Source of the DNA: Bradyrhizobium cajani
Lineage (GTDB): Bacteria > Pseudomonadota > Alphaproteobacteria > Rhizobiales > Xanthobacteraceae
Direction: 5' to 3'
DNA length: 64,000 nucleotides
Assembly (NCBI RefSeq): GCF_009759665.1
Contig: NZ_WQNE01000037.1
Coordinates: 1-64,000, forward strand
The notes under the pieces were generated by a model that saw only the letters and a program-made list of their open reading frames with translations, did not search any database and was not told the origin of the DNA. Shown here one piece after another: positions 15,841 to 24,369 of the stretch (positions within the stretch are counted from its first letter, which is position 1; each line of letters starts with the position of its first letter). The position numbers and the translations under genes were made by a program.

Positions 15841-17001
15841 TTAGGAGTCTGACTTCGGACGCTGTCCGAGGAAGAAGGACGAGGACTTCAGCGGCGTGAA
15901 GGTCGGCCGCTTCAGGCCGGCGCCGAGCAGCGGCGCGGTGTCGAGGGGTGCCGTGATGGAGGCGGTGGTCTTGCCCTGCGGTGCATCGGGCGTGCAGGTG
16001 CCGGCGACGAAGCTCGGCTCCGGTCCAAGCGCGGTGCCGCGGCGGGCGTACTTGTCGTAGGCCAGCGGCAACGTGTTGTTCAGGCCCTGATGGCCGGCGC
16101 CGCCCTTGGCGTCGATCGCCATCATCTCGCTCTGGCACATCTTGCCGGTCTCGACGCACATGTTGAGGATCAGGCGGTAGAGATCGGCATCGATGGTGCC
16201 GTAGCGGCGCACCGGCTCGTTCTGGCTGGGCTTCTCGAGCTGGAGATATTCGGCGCGGCCGAGCGAGCCGCCGGCCGATTTGGCGCTGGCGATCCAGGCG
16301 TCAAAACCCTTGTCGTCGAGGCCCTGGAAGTTGAAGTGCATGCCGGAGAAACCGGCGCCGCTGTAATTCGCGGAGAAGCCCTTGTAGGTGCCGGCATGGT
16401 TGACGACGGCGTGGAGCTTGGTCTCCATGCCCGGCATCGCGTAGATCTGGCCGGCGAGCGCGGGGATGTAGAACGAGTTCATCACCGAAGAGGCGGTGAT
16501 GCGGAAGGTGATCGGACGATCGACCGGAGCTGCCAGCTCGTTGACGGTGGCGATGCCGTAGTCCGGATAGATGAAGAGCCATTTCCAATCGAGCGCGACG
16601 ACGTCGACCTCGAGCGGCGCCCTGGACTGGTCCACGGCGCGCTCCGCATGGATGCGGCCGAGCGTGCGATAGGGATCGAGCAGATGCGTGCCCATCCAGG
16701 TCAGCGCGCCGAGGCAGACGATGATCAGCAGCGGCGCCGACCAGATCACCAGCTCGAGCTTGGTCGAATGATCCCATTCCGGCTCGTAGCGGGCCGAACT
16801 GTTGGACTGCCGGTAGCGCCAGGCGAACAGTACCGTCAGCGCCATCACGGGGGCGACGATCAGGAGCATCAGGACGGTGGAGATGATGACGAGGTCGCGC
16901 TGCTGGGCAGCGATGTCGCCGGCTGGCGCCAGCACGACGTAGTCGCAGCCGCTAAGCACGGCAGCCAGAGGTAGTAGCGCCAGGATCTTGAGACGAGACA
17001 C
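15841..17001 (-). CDS. cyoA: Quinol oxidase subunit II (CyoA), lipoprotein
   Basis: 386 residues from GTG at 17001 (AAGG about ten bases upstream). An upstream TTG at 17088 exists only because it lies in the 19-bp palindrome and is unlikely. The N-terminus [18 protein letters not shown] is a lipoprotein signal with lipobox LSGC. Two membrane helices follow ([20 protein letters not shown] and [13 protein letters not shown]), then the cupredoxin domain ([40 protein letters not shown]). The CuA cysteines of cytochrome c oxidases are absent, which marks it as a quinol oxidase subunit. It is the first gene of the cyo-surf1-reg unit. Confidence 0.95.
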   Translation of the reverse strand: MSRLKILALLPLAAVLSGCDYVVLAPAGDIAAQQRDLVIISTVLMLLIVAPVMALTVLFAWRYRQSNSSARYEPEWDHSTKLELVIWSAPLLIIVCLGALTWMGTHLLDPYRTLGRIHAERAVDQSRAPLEVDVVALDWKWLFIYPDYGIATVNELAAPVDRPITFRITASSVMNSFYIPALAGQIYAMPGMETKLHAVVNHAGTYKGFSANYSGAGFSGMHFNFQGLDDKGFDAWIASAKSAGGSLGRAEYLQLEKPSQNEPVRRYGTIDADLYRLILNMCVETGKMCQSEMMAIDAKGGAGHQGLNNTLPLAYDKYARRGTALGPEPSFVAGTCTPDAPQGKTTASITAPLDTAPLLGAGLKRPTFTPLKSSSFFLGQRPKSDS

Positions 17002-17070
17002 GGGCCGAGCCTTATGAGAATGAGTTTCCTTTGCGGGGCCAACGGGTAGCTGCGACGCAGCAATCCGGAC

Positions 17071-17089
17071 ATTGGACAATTTGTCCAAT
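17071..17089. promoter_or_regulatory. Perfect 19-bp palindrome between cyoA and MHS transporter
   Basis: ATTGGACAA-T-TTGTCCAAT is an exact inverted repeat with 9-bp arms and a single central base. It lies 70 bp upstream of the cyoA start and 94 bp upstream of the divergent transporter start. Its symmetry and position suggest a dimeric regulator acting on both directions. It does not resemble a RegR consensus that I can confirm. Confidence 0.7.
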
Positions 17090-17182
17090 GTTGCAGTGCG
17101 GAATGTTGGGTCAGAGAAGCCTAGATTGCCTGGCTCCCGCCGGGCGGTCGGCTTTGGTTTTCAGGACGTTAAGGGCGCACGA

Positions 17183-18511
17183 ATGGCGACGGCACAGACC
17201 CCCGCAATGGCAGACCTCCACTCGGGCGAGCATGGCCATGACCAGGCCAGTCCCGGCGAGATCGCCATCGGCGTCATCATCGGCCGCACCTCCGAATTCT
17301 TCGACTTCTTCGTGTTCGCGATCGCCTCGGTGATCGTGTTCCCACGCCTGGTCTTCCCGTTCACGAGCGAGCTGACCGGTACGCTCTATTCCTTCATGAT
17401 CTTCGCGCTGGCCTTCATGGCCCGGCCGATCGGCACCGTGATCTTCATGACGGTCGACCGGAGTTACGGCAAGGCGGCCAAGCTGGTCTCGGCACTGTTC
17501 CTGCTCGGCACCGCCACCGTCGCGCTCGCGTTCCTGCCCGGCTATCACGACATCGGGAGCGCCGCGATCTGGCTGCTGGCGCTGGCGCGTATCGCGCAGG
17601 GTCTGGCCTGGGGTGGCGCCTGGGACGGTATGGCCTCGCTGCTGGCGCTGAACGCGCCGCCCTCCAAGCGCGGCTGGTACGCGATGGTGCCGCAGCTCGG
17701 GGCCCCGCTCGGGCTGATCGTTGCGAGCGCGCTGTTCGCCTATTTCGCCGGCAACCTCTCGGCCGATGATTTCTTCGACTGGGGCTGGCGCTATCCGTTC
17801 TTCGTCGCCTTCGCCATCAACGTCGTGGCGCTGTTCGCGCGCCTGCGCATGGTGACGACGGAAGAATATGCCTCGCTGTTCGAGACCCGCGAACTCCAGC
17901 CCTCGCGCATCTCCGAGACGGTCGCGCGCGAAGGCCAGAACATCATGCTCGGCGCTTTCGCGCCGCTGGCGAGCTTCGCGCTGTTCCACATGGTCACGGT
18001 GTTTCCGCTGTCCTGGGTGTTCCTGTTCACCCGCGAGAGCCCGGTGCGCTTTCTGATCATCGAGATCGTCGCCGCCGTGTTCGGGGTCGTTGCGATCGTG
18101 CTCTCCGGCATCATCGCCGACCGCGTCGGCCGCAAGTCGCTGCTGATGGGATCGGCGATCGCGATCGCGATCTACAGCGGCTTCGCCCCGCAGCTGCTCG
18201 ACGCCGGCGCGTTCGGCGAGACCATCTACATGGTGATCGGCTTCATCCTGCTCGGCCTGTCCTTCGGCCAGTCCTCGGGCGCGATCGCCTCGAATTTCAG
18301 GCAAGCGTATCGCTACACGGCTTCGGCGCTGACTTCGGACATGGCCTGGCTGTTCGGCGCCGGCTTTGCTCCGCTCGTCGCTCTGCTGCTCGCGACCAAT
18401 CTCGGCGTCATCGCCTCAGGTGCGTATCTGCTGTCAGGCGCATTCTGGACGCTGCTCGCGCTCTGGCTCAGCGGCCAGCGCGAAGCGGGCGATATGGATG
18501 CGGGCAGATAG
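17183..18511 (+). CDS. MHS-family (metabolite:H+ symporter) MFS transporter
   Basis: 442 residues from ATG at 17183 (AAGG upstream). The open frame extends to TTG at 17072 in the palindrome, but the N-terminus there is not MFS-like. Twelve hydrophobic segments are seen. GEIAIGVIIGRTSEFFDFFVF and the loop motif MTVDRSYGKAAKL match the MHS subgroup, which carries organic acids, proline/betaine or shikimate. The central loop motif SGIIADRVGRKSLL is the second MFS signature. It is divergent from the quinol oxidase unit. Substrate unknown; a respiratory carbon source or an osmolyte would fit. Confidence 0.85.
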   Translation: MATAQTPAMADLHSGEHGHDQASPGEIAIGVIIGRTSEFFDFFVFAIASVIVFPRLVFPFTSELTGTLYSFMIFALAFMARPIGTVIFMTVDRSYGKAAKLVSALFLLGTATVALAFLPGYHDIGSAAIWLLALARIAQGLAWGGAWDGMASLLALNAPPSKRGWYAMVPQLGAPLGLIVASALFAYFAGNLSADDFFDWGWRYPFFVAFAINVVALFARLRMVTTEEYASLFETRELQPSRISETVAREGQNIMLGAFAPLASFALFHMVTVFPLSWVFLFTRESPVRFLIIEIVAAVFGVVAIVLSGIIADRVGRKSLLMGSAIAIAIYSGFAPQLLDAGAFGETIYMVIGFILLGLSFGQSSGAIASNFRQAYRYTASALTSDMAWLFGAGFAPLVALLLATNLGVIASGAYLLSGAFWTLLALWLSGQREAGDMDAGR

Positions 18512-18539
18512 GCACAAACAGCCGCCATAAGGCAGACTT

Positions 18540-18631
18540 GTAGGGTGGGCAAAGGCGCGGAGCGCCGTGCCCACCATCTTTCAACGATCACGATGGGGAA
18601 TGGTGGGCACGCTTCGCTTTGCCCACCCTAC
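18540..18631. repeat. Palindromic intergenic repeat, family A
   Basis: Arms GTAGGGTGGGCAAAG and CTTTGCCCACCCTAC are exact inverted complements around an inner inverted GTGCCCACCAT / ATGGTGGGCAC pair. It follows the MHS transporter stop by 29 bp and may act as its terminator. Single copy in this window. Confidence 0.75.
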
Positions 18632-18670
18632 GGCAGTTATGCTTGCCCGACGACGGCGGAGCTTGTGGCC

Positions 18671-18756
18671 GTAGCCCGGATGGAGCGAAGCGTAATCCGG
18701 GTAAGTCTATCCGCGAGGGGCGATTCCCGGATTGCGCTGCGCTCCATCCGGGCTAC
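18671..18756. repeat. Palindromic intergenic repeat, family B, copy 1
   Basis: Arms GTAGCCCGGATGGAGCG and CGCTCCATCCGGGCTAC are exact inverted complements, with inner CCGG and GCG pairs. A shorter relative is at 49671-49745. It lies between the convergent transporter and protease genes. Confidence 0.8.
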
Positions 18757-18773
18757 GACGCGCGCTTAGCGCC

Positions 18774-20273
18774 TCAATCCGCCACGATCTTCACGCGGTC
18801 GCGCACCTTGACCTGCGCGGTGCGATCGAGGCCGTTGAGCACGCGGAAGCGTTCGGCGGGGTGATCGACGCCGGCCATGCGGTGGGAGAGCGATTCCACG
18901 GTGTCGCCGGGCTGCACGGTGATGACCTTGATGCGCAGCGGGCGCGCGGCCTGGATCTCGTCGAGCGTCAGGCGGCGGAATGAGTTGACGGTCTCGCGCG
19001 CGTTACGCTCGCTCTCGGTCGATTTCTGCCGTGCCGCGAAGATGAAGCGGTAGACGTCGCTGCCGAAGCGAAGCGCATAGACCTTGAACTGCCACTGATC
19101 GCCCTTGGCGGTGGCGGAGGCGGCCGGGAAACCGTTGATGGTGAGGTCCTCGGTGGAGGCCTTCTCGACGCCTTCCATCCAGCCGGAGTTCAGGTAATCG
19201 CCGAGCGACTGCTCGGCCGGCACCCGCACGACGTCGAAGCGCATCGCCTGCGAGCCGCCGTCGCGCACGCCGATCACCGCCTGCGCGGTGTTGTCGAGCG
19301 TGAAATTGTCCGGCGCCTGGAAGGTGAAGCCGAGCTTGGGATGCAGGAAACGCCGGCCGCGAACGAAACCTTCGCTGGGGTCTTCGCCATAGACGAGGTT
19401 GTCGATTGCGGCCAGATAGCTTTCGCGGTCGCGTTCGGCGCCCTCGGGCGCAGCATATTGCCGCGCAATGTTCTGCGCATTCTGCACGCGCTCGGGCGTT
19501 GCCGGATGCGACGAGGTGAAATCCTGCGCGCGCGGATCGAGCGAGGTCTTGCCGGCTTTCAGCTCGGCATTGCGCTCCATCGCCGAAAGGAACCGGGCAG
19601 CACCATACGGATCGAAATGCGCCTTGGCGGAAATGCCCACGCCAATGCCGTCGGCCTCGAACTCCTGATTGCGCGAGAAGCTCGCCATGGTGAGCTTGGT
19701 CTTGGCGAGCGCAAGCGCGGTGAGATCGGGGTCGTTGCTCATGTCGGTGACGACGCGGGTGACGATTGCGGCCTGGCGGGCCTGGTCCTCGCGCATCGCG
19801 GCGTGCTTGGACAGCACATGCGCCATCTCGTGGCTGAGCACGGACGACAGTTCCGACGTATCGCTGGCAAGCGCGAGCAGGCCGCGCGTGACATAGAGCT
19901 GGCCGTTCGGCAGCGCGAAGGCGTTCACCGCGCCGGAATTGAGGATGGTGACCTTGTAACCCTGGTCGGGGCGGTCGGATGCCGCGACCAGCCGGTCGAC
20001 GGTCTTGCTGACGAGTGATTCGAGCCTGGGATCGTCATAGGTGCCGCCATAGCTGGCCAGGATGCGCTCGTGCTCCTTTTCGGTGGCGGGGGTCTGCGCG
20101 ACAGCCGGCTTGGGCTTGGGCATCGCGACGGCGGGCGGGGCCGCCGCGGTCTGGAACCGGCCCATGTCGCCGCAGCCCGCAAGCGCCGTGCCCAGCACGA
20201 GGCATAGCGCCGCCGGCGCAGCCCGCAGGCGGCGGCGTTCACACCTCTCGTGCCCTTCTAGCACCCCATTCAC
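18774..20273 (-). CDS. M48-family metalloprotease lipoprotein with C-terminal LysM-like domain
   Basis: 499 residues. The N-terminus has the lipobox LAGC (near residue 33), so it is probably anchored on the periplasmic side. The zinc motif HEMAHVLSKH is near residue 145, with the third ligand expected in EFEADGIG, as in BepA/LoiP-type proteases. A middle domain (FTFQAPDNFTLDNT) is family-typical. The end, ITVQPGDTVESLSHRMAG plus RFRVLNGL, is a LysM-like fold that would contact peptidoglycan. BepA homologues take part in outer membrane protein quality control; that role here is inferred. It follows the thermonuclease gene by 26 bp on the same strand. Confidence 0.9.
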   Translation of the reverse strand: MNGVLEGHERCERRRLRAAPAALCLVLGTALAGCGDMGRFQTAAAPPAVAMPKPKPAVAQTPATEKEHERILASYGGTYDDPRLESLVSKTVDRLVAASDRPDQGYKVTILNSGAVNAFALPNGQLYVTRGLLALASDTSELSSVLSHEMAHVLSKHAAMREDQARQAAIVTRVVTDMSNDPDLTALALAKTKLTMASFSRNQEFEADGIGVGISAKAHFDPYGAARFLSAMERNAELKAGKTSLDPRAQDFTSSHPATPERVQNAQNIARQYAAPEGAERDRESYLAAIDNLVYGEDPSEGFVRGRRFLHPKLGFTFQAPDNFTLDNTAQAVIGVRDGGSQAMRFDVVRVPAEQSLGDYLNSGWMEGVEKASTEDLTINGFPAASATAKGDQWQFKVYALRFGSDVYRFIFAARQKSTESERNARETVNSFRRLTLDEIQAARPLRIKVITVQPGDTVESLSHRMAGVDHPAERFRVLNGLDRTAQVKVRDRVKIVAD

Positions 20274-20299
20274 GTCGCTTAACCCGTGCCTGGCCCGTT

Positions 20300-21070
20300 T
20301 TAGGGCCTTACCCCTGTCGGCTCGTTTGTGCCGAGCAACTCGACTTGTCCCACGAGGCGCACATCGATACGCGGCCCCGCATCCCCCTCGACCCAGCCTC
20401 GGACTCGAATACGCCTATTTTCCAAAGACTTAAGGGCAATCCCGGCGCCCTCGAATGCCGGTAACGTGCGCTTTGAAATAGTCACGGCAAAGCCGCGTGT
20501 CCAGTTCCGTCCGAAGTTGAGGTAGGTCATTGCCCCAGCTTGCCGGACCGACAGGACTTTGCCCTCGACCACCATAAAGCGCCCGATCCCCGCCAAAATA
20601 TCGTCCGGACTTTCCGCGTTTTTTATGGCCGACAGGTCAGCCCAATTGCCCTTTTTTTGGCGCCGGGCCTCGGCTTCGGACGACATCAGGGCGGCCGCGC
20701 AGTCCTTGTCGGCGATTTCCGCGGAGACGATAGCGTCGCCCTGGGCGAGGAGCATGGCCTGCACCGGGATGTCGGCCTCGCCGACGAAGACCAGCGCGCC
20801 CTGGCGGCCATAGCGGTCGGGTGTGTCGTCGGTGCTGCGGAGGGTCACGTCGCGTCCGGCGAGCAGCGATGCCAGCGCCTGCTTCGTCGTCGCCGTCGGC
20901 TCGATTCCGGTGAGGCGGATCTCGCGGCCGTCATCGAGACGGACGCTGCGCGCATCGACGATGGCGACGACGCGGCCGTCGCCTTGAGACTCGAACTGAC
21001 ACGGGCTCGCGAGCGCGGTGTGACTCGCGACGAGAAGAATTGCGACGGTGAGATGAAGCAGTCGCGTCAC
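20300..21070 (-). CDS. Secreted thermonuclease-family (SNase-like) protein
   Basis: 256 residues from GTG at 21070, chosen because the open frame further upstream runs through the repeat at 21146-21226. Signal peptide: VTRLLHLTVAILLVASHTALAS. The SNase OB-fold is seen in GDGRVVAIVDARSVRLDDG, DVTLRSTDDTPDRYGRQGALVFVG and EAEARRQKKGNW. Catalytic Arg/Glu positions look partly divergent: the usual DTPE is replaced by IEPTATTKQA, so activity is uncertain. The C-terminal half (about 130 onward) is a further OB-like domain with MTYLNFGRNW. It would act in the periplasm, on nucleic acid or as a binding scaffold. Confidence 0.8.
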   Translation of the reverse strand: MTRLLHLTVAILLVASHTALASPCQFESQGDGRVVAIVDARSVRLDDGREIRLTGIEPTATTKQALASLLAGRDVTLRSTDDTPDRYGRQGALVFVGEADIPVQAMLLAQGDAIVSAEIADKDCAAALMSSEAEARRQKKGNWADLSAIKNAESPDDILAGIGRFMVVEGKVLSVRQAGAMTYLNFGRNWTRGFAVTISKRTLPAFEGAGIALKSLENRRIRVRGWVEGDAGPRIDVRLVGQVELLGTNEPTGVRP

Positions 21071-21145
21071 GTTGCCCGGAGAGGTTGCGTTGCGCTTCCG
21101 TCTTAACTCAAGCGCGGCGGGATGCGAAGATGCTTCGTCACACTT

Positions 21146-21226
21146 CGTCATTGCGAGCACAGCGAAGCAATCCAGAATCCCCTCCGCGGAAAGACTCTGG
21201 ATTGCTTCGCTGCGCTCGCAATGACG
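21146..21226. repeat. Palindromic intergenic repeat, family C, copy 1
   Basis: Arms begin CGTCATTGCGAGC and end GCTCGCAATGACG, with GCGAAGCAATCCAGA / TCTGGATTGCTTCGC inside. Other copies: 28902-28988 and 54876-54955. It lies upstream of the thermonuclease start and reads as spurious protein (HCERSEAIQ) in the minus frame. Confidence 0.8.
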
Positions 21227-21397
21227 TGGAAGCATTTATCCGCGCCTGACCATTCCGTTTTGCGGAAAACGTGCGCGATCATCGTGCTCGCATAAGGTCG
21301 CTCGCGCTTGCTGCGCTCTCGCGCATGCGGCATGATTGCGGCAAGAGAAATAACCAAGCCGCCGTCAGAGCAAGGCGATCAAGGGAGGTCTTTTTCG

Positions 21398-22603
21398 ATG
21401 AAGAGAATTTTGCCGGGCATTTTTGCCGCAGCGTTTGCCCTCGGTGCGAGCGCCGTGCAGGCGGAGGACAAGCCGCCGCTCAAGATCGGCGGCATCCTCG
21501 ACATGTCGAGCCTCTATGCCGACATCACCGGCCCCGGCAGCGAGACCGCGGCCAAGATGGCCGTGGAGGATTTCGGCGGCGAGGTGCTGGGCCGCAAGAT
21601 CCAGGTGCTGGCGGCAGATCATCTCAACAAGGCGGACCTGTCCGCCAACATCGCCCGGGACATGCTCGACAACCAGGGCGTCGAGATGATCTACGACGTC
21701 GCGGCCTCCGCGACCGCGCTTGCCGCCGGCGAGATCGCCAAGGCGCGCAACAAGATCATCATCTTCAACGGCCCGGGCTCGATCCGCCTCACCAACGAGG
21801 CCTGCGGTCCCTATACCGTGCACTACGTGTTCGACACGTTCGGCCAGGCCAACGTCACCGGCCTTGCCGCGGTGAAATCCGGCCTCGACACCTGGTTCTT
21901 CCTCACCGCCGACTACGCCTTCGGCCAGGACCTGGAAAAGGACACCAGCAACGTCGTGACCAAGACCGGCGGCAAGGTGCTCGGCGCCGTCCGCCATCCG
22001 CTCAACACGTCCGATTTCTCGTCGTTCCTGCTCCAGGCCCAGGCCTCCAAGGCCAAGGTGATTGGCCTTGCCAATGCCGGTGGCGACACCGTCAACGCCA
22101 TCAAGCAGTCGGCGGAGTTCGGCATCACCAAGGGCGGCCAGAAACTGTCGCCCCTGCTCGCCTTCGTCACCGACATCGACTCGATCGGGCTGGAGACCGC
22201 GCAGGGCCTCTTGCTGGCGGAGGCGTTCTACTGGGACATGAACGACGAGACGCGCGCCTTCTCGAAGCGCTTCCAGGAGCGCGTGAAGCGGCCGCCGACC
22301 TCGGCGCAGGCCGGCGTCTATTCGTCCGTGACGCATTACCTCAAGGCGGTGAAGGCGGCCGGCACGACCGATGCCGCCGCCGTGATGAAGGTGATGAAGG
22401 AGACACCGATCAACGACTTCTTCGCCAAGAATGGCAAGATCCGCGAGGACGGCCGCATGCTCCACGACATGTATCTGTTCGAGGTGAAGAAGCCGTCGGA
22501 GTCCAAGGGCCGCTGGGACGACTACAAGCTGCTCGCCACCGTTCCCGGCAGCGAGGCGTTCCAGTCGCTGGAGCAGTCGCGTTGCCCGCTGGTGAAGAAG
22601 TGA
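21398..22603 (+). CDS. ABC-transporter substrate-binding protein, branched-chain amino acid type
   Basis: 401 residues from ATG at 21398, with AGGGAGG upstream. Signal peptide MKRILPGIFAAAFALGASAVQA, then KPPLKIGGILDMSSLYADITGPG, the LivK/Leu-Ile-Val-binding fold opening. FLTADYAFGQDLEKDTSNVV and PTSAQAGVYSSVTHYLKAV are typical of members that bind aromatic or carboxylic acids rather than amino acids. It is periplasmic. No permease or ATPase gene is adjacent, so it uses a shared transporter. It heads a plus-strand run with an enoyl-CoA hydratase and a VOC protein, so the ligand is probably a carboxylic acid degraded through CoA esters. Confidence 0.88.
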   Translation: MKRILPGIFAAAFALGASAVQAEDKPPLKIGGILDMSSLYADITGPGSETAAKMAVEDFGGEVLGRKIQVLAADHLNKADLSANIARDMLDNQGVEMIYDVAASATALAAGEIAKARNKIIIFNGPGSIRLTNEACGPYTVHYVFDTFGQANVTGLAAVKSGLDTWFFLTADYAFGQDLEKDTSNVVTKTGGKVLGAVRHPLNTSDFSSFLLQAQASKAKVIGLANAGGDTVNAIKQSAEFGITKGGQKLSPLLAFVTDIDSIGLETAQGLLLAEAFYWDMNDETRAFSKRFQERVKRPPTSAQAGVYSSVTHYLKAVKAAGTTDAAAVMKVMKETPINDFFAKNGKIREDGRMLHDMYLFEVKKPSESKGRWDDYKLLATVPGSEAFQSLEQSRCPLVKK

Positions 22604-22610
22604 CGCGAAG

Positions 22611-22686
22611 CGTCATCCCGGGGCGCGAAGCGAACCCGGGATCTCGAGGTTCCGGGTTCGATGCTTTGCATCGCCCCGGAACGACG
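22611..22686. repeat. Palindromic intergenic repeat, family E, copy 2
   Basis: Begins CGTCATCCCGGGGCGCG and ends CGCCCCGGAACGACG, with an inner CGAACCCGGGA / TCCGGGTTCGA pair. It lies between the binding-protein and enoyl-CoA hydratase genes, so it would be inside the transcript if they are cotranscribed. Confidence 0.75.
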
Positions 22687-22717
22687 GAGATGAGCAACAA
22701 CTAGAGGGAGACGTCCT

Positions 22718-23509
22718 GTGAGCAACGACATGGTCCTGCAGAAGCTCGAAGGCGGGCTGCTCACCATCACGATGAACCGTCCCGAGCGCAAGAACGCGCT
22801 CAACCCGGACATGGTGCGCGGGCTGGTCGAGGCTGCGCGGCGCGCGGCTGACGATCCGGAGGTGCGTGCGGTGCTGTTCAAGGGCGCCGGCGGCTCGTTC
22901 TGCGTCGGCGGCGACGTCAAGTCGATGGCGGAGGGGCGGGCGCCGCTGCCGTTCGAGCAGAAGCTCGCAAACCTGCGCCGCGGCATGGAGGTCTCGCGCA
23001 TCCTGCACCAGATGCCGAAACCCGTGGTGGCGCAGCTCGACGGCGCAGCGGCCGGCGCCGGTCTGTCGATGGCGCTGTCCTGCGACCTGCGCATCGCCTC
23101 CGAATCCTGCAAGATCACCACTGCCTTCGCCAAGGTCGGCTTCTCCGGCGATTACGGCGGCACCTATTTCCTCACGCAACTGCTCGGCAGCGCGCGGGCG
23201 CGCGAGTTGTACCTGATGTCGCCGGTGCTGACCGCGAAGGAGGCCCACGCGATCGGCATGGTGACCAGGGTCGTGCCCGACGCCGAGATCGACGCCGCCG
23301 CGCACGAGGTCGCACTGTCGCTGGCCCAGGGGCCGTCGATCGCGCTCGGCTTCATCAAGCGCAACATCAACAATGCCGAGCATCTGGCGCTGGAGGATTG
23401 CTTCGATGGCGAGGCGATCCATCACACCCGCTGCGGCGAGACCGAGGACCACAAGGAGGCGGCCAAGGCCTTCGTCGAGAAGCGCAAGCCGACCTTCAAG
23501 GGCGCATGA
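22718..23509 (+). CDS. Enoyl-CoA hydratase/isomerase
   Basis: 263 residues from GTG at 22718 (GAGGGAG upstream). Crotonase-fold motifs: MNRPERKNALNPDM, then GSFCVGGDVKSM for the first oxyanion loop, and GAAAGAGLSMALSCDLRIAS for the second, followed by AFAKVGFSGDYGGTYFL. The usual catalytic Glu of hydratases (in the KPELxLG-type region) is replaced by VGFSGDYG, so it could be an isomerase or dehalogenase-like member. Cytoplasmic, acting on an acyl-CoA. The stop overlaps the VOC gene start by 4 bp. Confidence 0.88.
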   Translation: MSNDMVLQKLEGGLLTITMNRPERKNALNPDMVRGLVEAARRAADDPEVRAVLFKGAGGSFCVGGDVKSMAEGRAPLPFEQKLANLRRGMEVSRILHQMPKPVVAQLDGAAAGAGLSMALSCDLRIASESCKITTAFAKVGFSGDYGGTYFLTQLLGSARARELYLMSPVLTAKEAHAIGMVTRVVPDAEIDAAAHEVALSLAQGPSIALGFIKRNINNAEHLALEDCFDGEAIHHTRCGETEDHKEAAKAFVEKRKPTFKGA

Positions 23510-24261
23510 CGATGGCACCCTACATGCGGCTGCGGCAGATCTGCCTCGTCGCGCCGCAGCTCGCGCCCGTGATCTCCGACATCGCCGAGATCATGGGCCT
23601 CGCTGTGTGCTATCGCGACGGCAATGTCGCGAAATACGGCCTGGAGAATGCGCTGCTCCCGGTCGACACGATCCTGCTCGAGGTGGTCGCGCCCTTCAAG
23701 GATGGCACCACGGCCGGCCGCTTCATCGAGAAGACCGGCGGCCGCGGCGGCTACATGGCGATCTTCTGCTGCAACGATCCGGATGAGCGCGGCCGCAATG
23801 CCAACGCGATGGGCGTGCGCACCGCCAACGTCATTGACCATGCGCCCTATCACGGCGTCCAGCTCCACCCCCGCGACTGCCGCGCCGCCTTCATCGAGTT
23901 CAACCACACCGAAGGCAGCGACGACGTCCTGGGCCCCTATCCTCCGGCGGGTCCGGACTGGCAACAATTCATCCGCAAGGATGTGACGCAGGCGCTGACG
24001 GCCGTGGAGCTGCAGAGCCCGGATTCGCAGGGTCTGGCCGAGCACTGGGGCAAGATCATCGGCATTGCGCCGAGCGGCAATGCCGAACTGAAGTTGCCCA
24101 ATGCAACCTTTCGCTTCGCCAAGGGCGCCAGCGAGATCATGAGCGCGCTGGAATTTCGGGTGGCTGATGTCGCGCAGGTGCTGCACGCCGCCAAGGCGAA
24201 GGGGCTCGCGGTGGCCGGGAACGAGTTTTTGCTGGGCGGAGTGACGTTCCGGGTGAGTTGA
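23506..24261 (+). CDS. VOC/glyoxalase-like protein
   Basis: 251 residues from ATG at 23506 (a second ATG at 23512 is possible). The sequence shows two VOC-type halves: RLRQICLVAPQLAPVISDIAEIMGL with LLEVVAPFKDGTTAGRFIEK, and a second half ALTAVELQSPDSQGLAEHW and ATFRFAKGASEIMSALEFRV. Family members are metal-dependent isomerases, dioxygenases or lyases; the metal ligands are not obvious. Translational coupling with the hydratase gene suggests it works on the same CoA pathway or product. Reaction not assigned. Confidence 0.75.
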   Translation: MTMAPYMRLRQICLVAPQLAPVISDIAEIMGLAVCYRDGNVAKYGLENALLPVDTILLEVVAPFKDGTTAGRFIEKTGGRGGYMAIFCCNDPDERGRNANAMGVRTANVIDHAPYHGVQLHPRDCRAAFIEFNHTEGSDDVLGPYPPAGPDWQQFIRKDVTQALTAVELQSPDSQGLAEHWGKIIGIAPSGNAELKLPNATFRFAKGASEIMSALEFRVADVAQVLHAAKAKGLAVAGNEFLLGGVTFRVS

Positions 24262-24270
24262 TCGTTATCC

Positions 24271-24315
24271 GTCACCCTGAGGTGCTCGCCTCTTCGGCGA
24301 GCACCTCAGGATGAC
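24271..24315. repeat. Long hairpin between the VOC gene and the ligase remnant
   Basis: CCTGAGGTGCTCGCC and GGCGAGCACCTCAGG are perfectly complementary around the loop TCTTC, flanked by GTCA / TGAC. No T-run follows, but it sits 10 bp past the VOC stop and could stop transcription or protect the 3' end. It belongs to a common intergenic repeat type of this genus, single copy here. Confidence 0.7.
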
Positions 24316-24369
24316 GGGTAGAGAGTGAGTGCGGAACGGCTGAAGAAAGACAAAAGGGATTACCCGGCC

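Noticed and set aside
13265-15844. Very long open frame (859 codons) on the plus strand
   Set aside because: It is antisense to cyoB/cyoC, whose motifs are unmistakable. High GC leaves the opposite strand open, and its His/Asp/Arg-rich composition is typical of such shadows.
15830-16159. N-terminal extension of CyoB
   Set aside because: The extra residues overlap cyoA and are unlike any CyoB N-terminus; ATG at 15829 gives the expected length and N-terminus.
17002-17182. Extended starts of CyoA and of the MHS transporter within the palindrome
   Set aside because: Both open frames begin at TTG codons created by the palindrome itself; the encoded residues are not family-like and better starts with ribosome sites exist downstream.
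17111-18304. 397-codon minus-strand frame opposite the MHS transporter
   Set aside because: Antisense to a clear twelve-helix transporter and rich in Asp/Arg/Glu, with no motif.
21071-21235. N-terminal extension of the thermonuclease-like protein
   Set aside because: The extension reads through a family C repeat (HCERSEAIQ-type sequence), a common false N-terminus in this genus.
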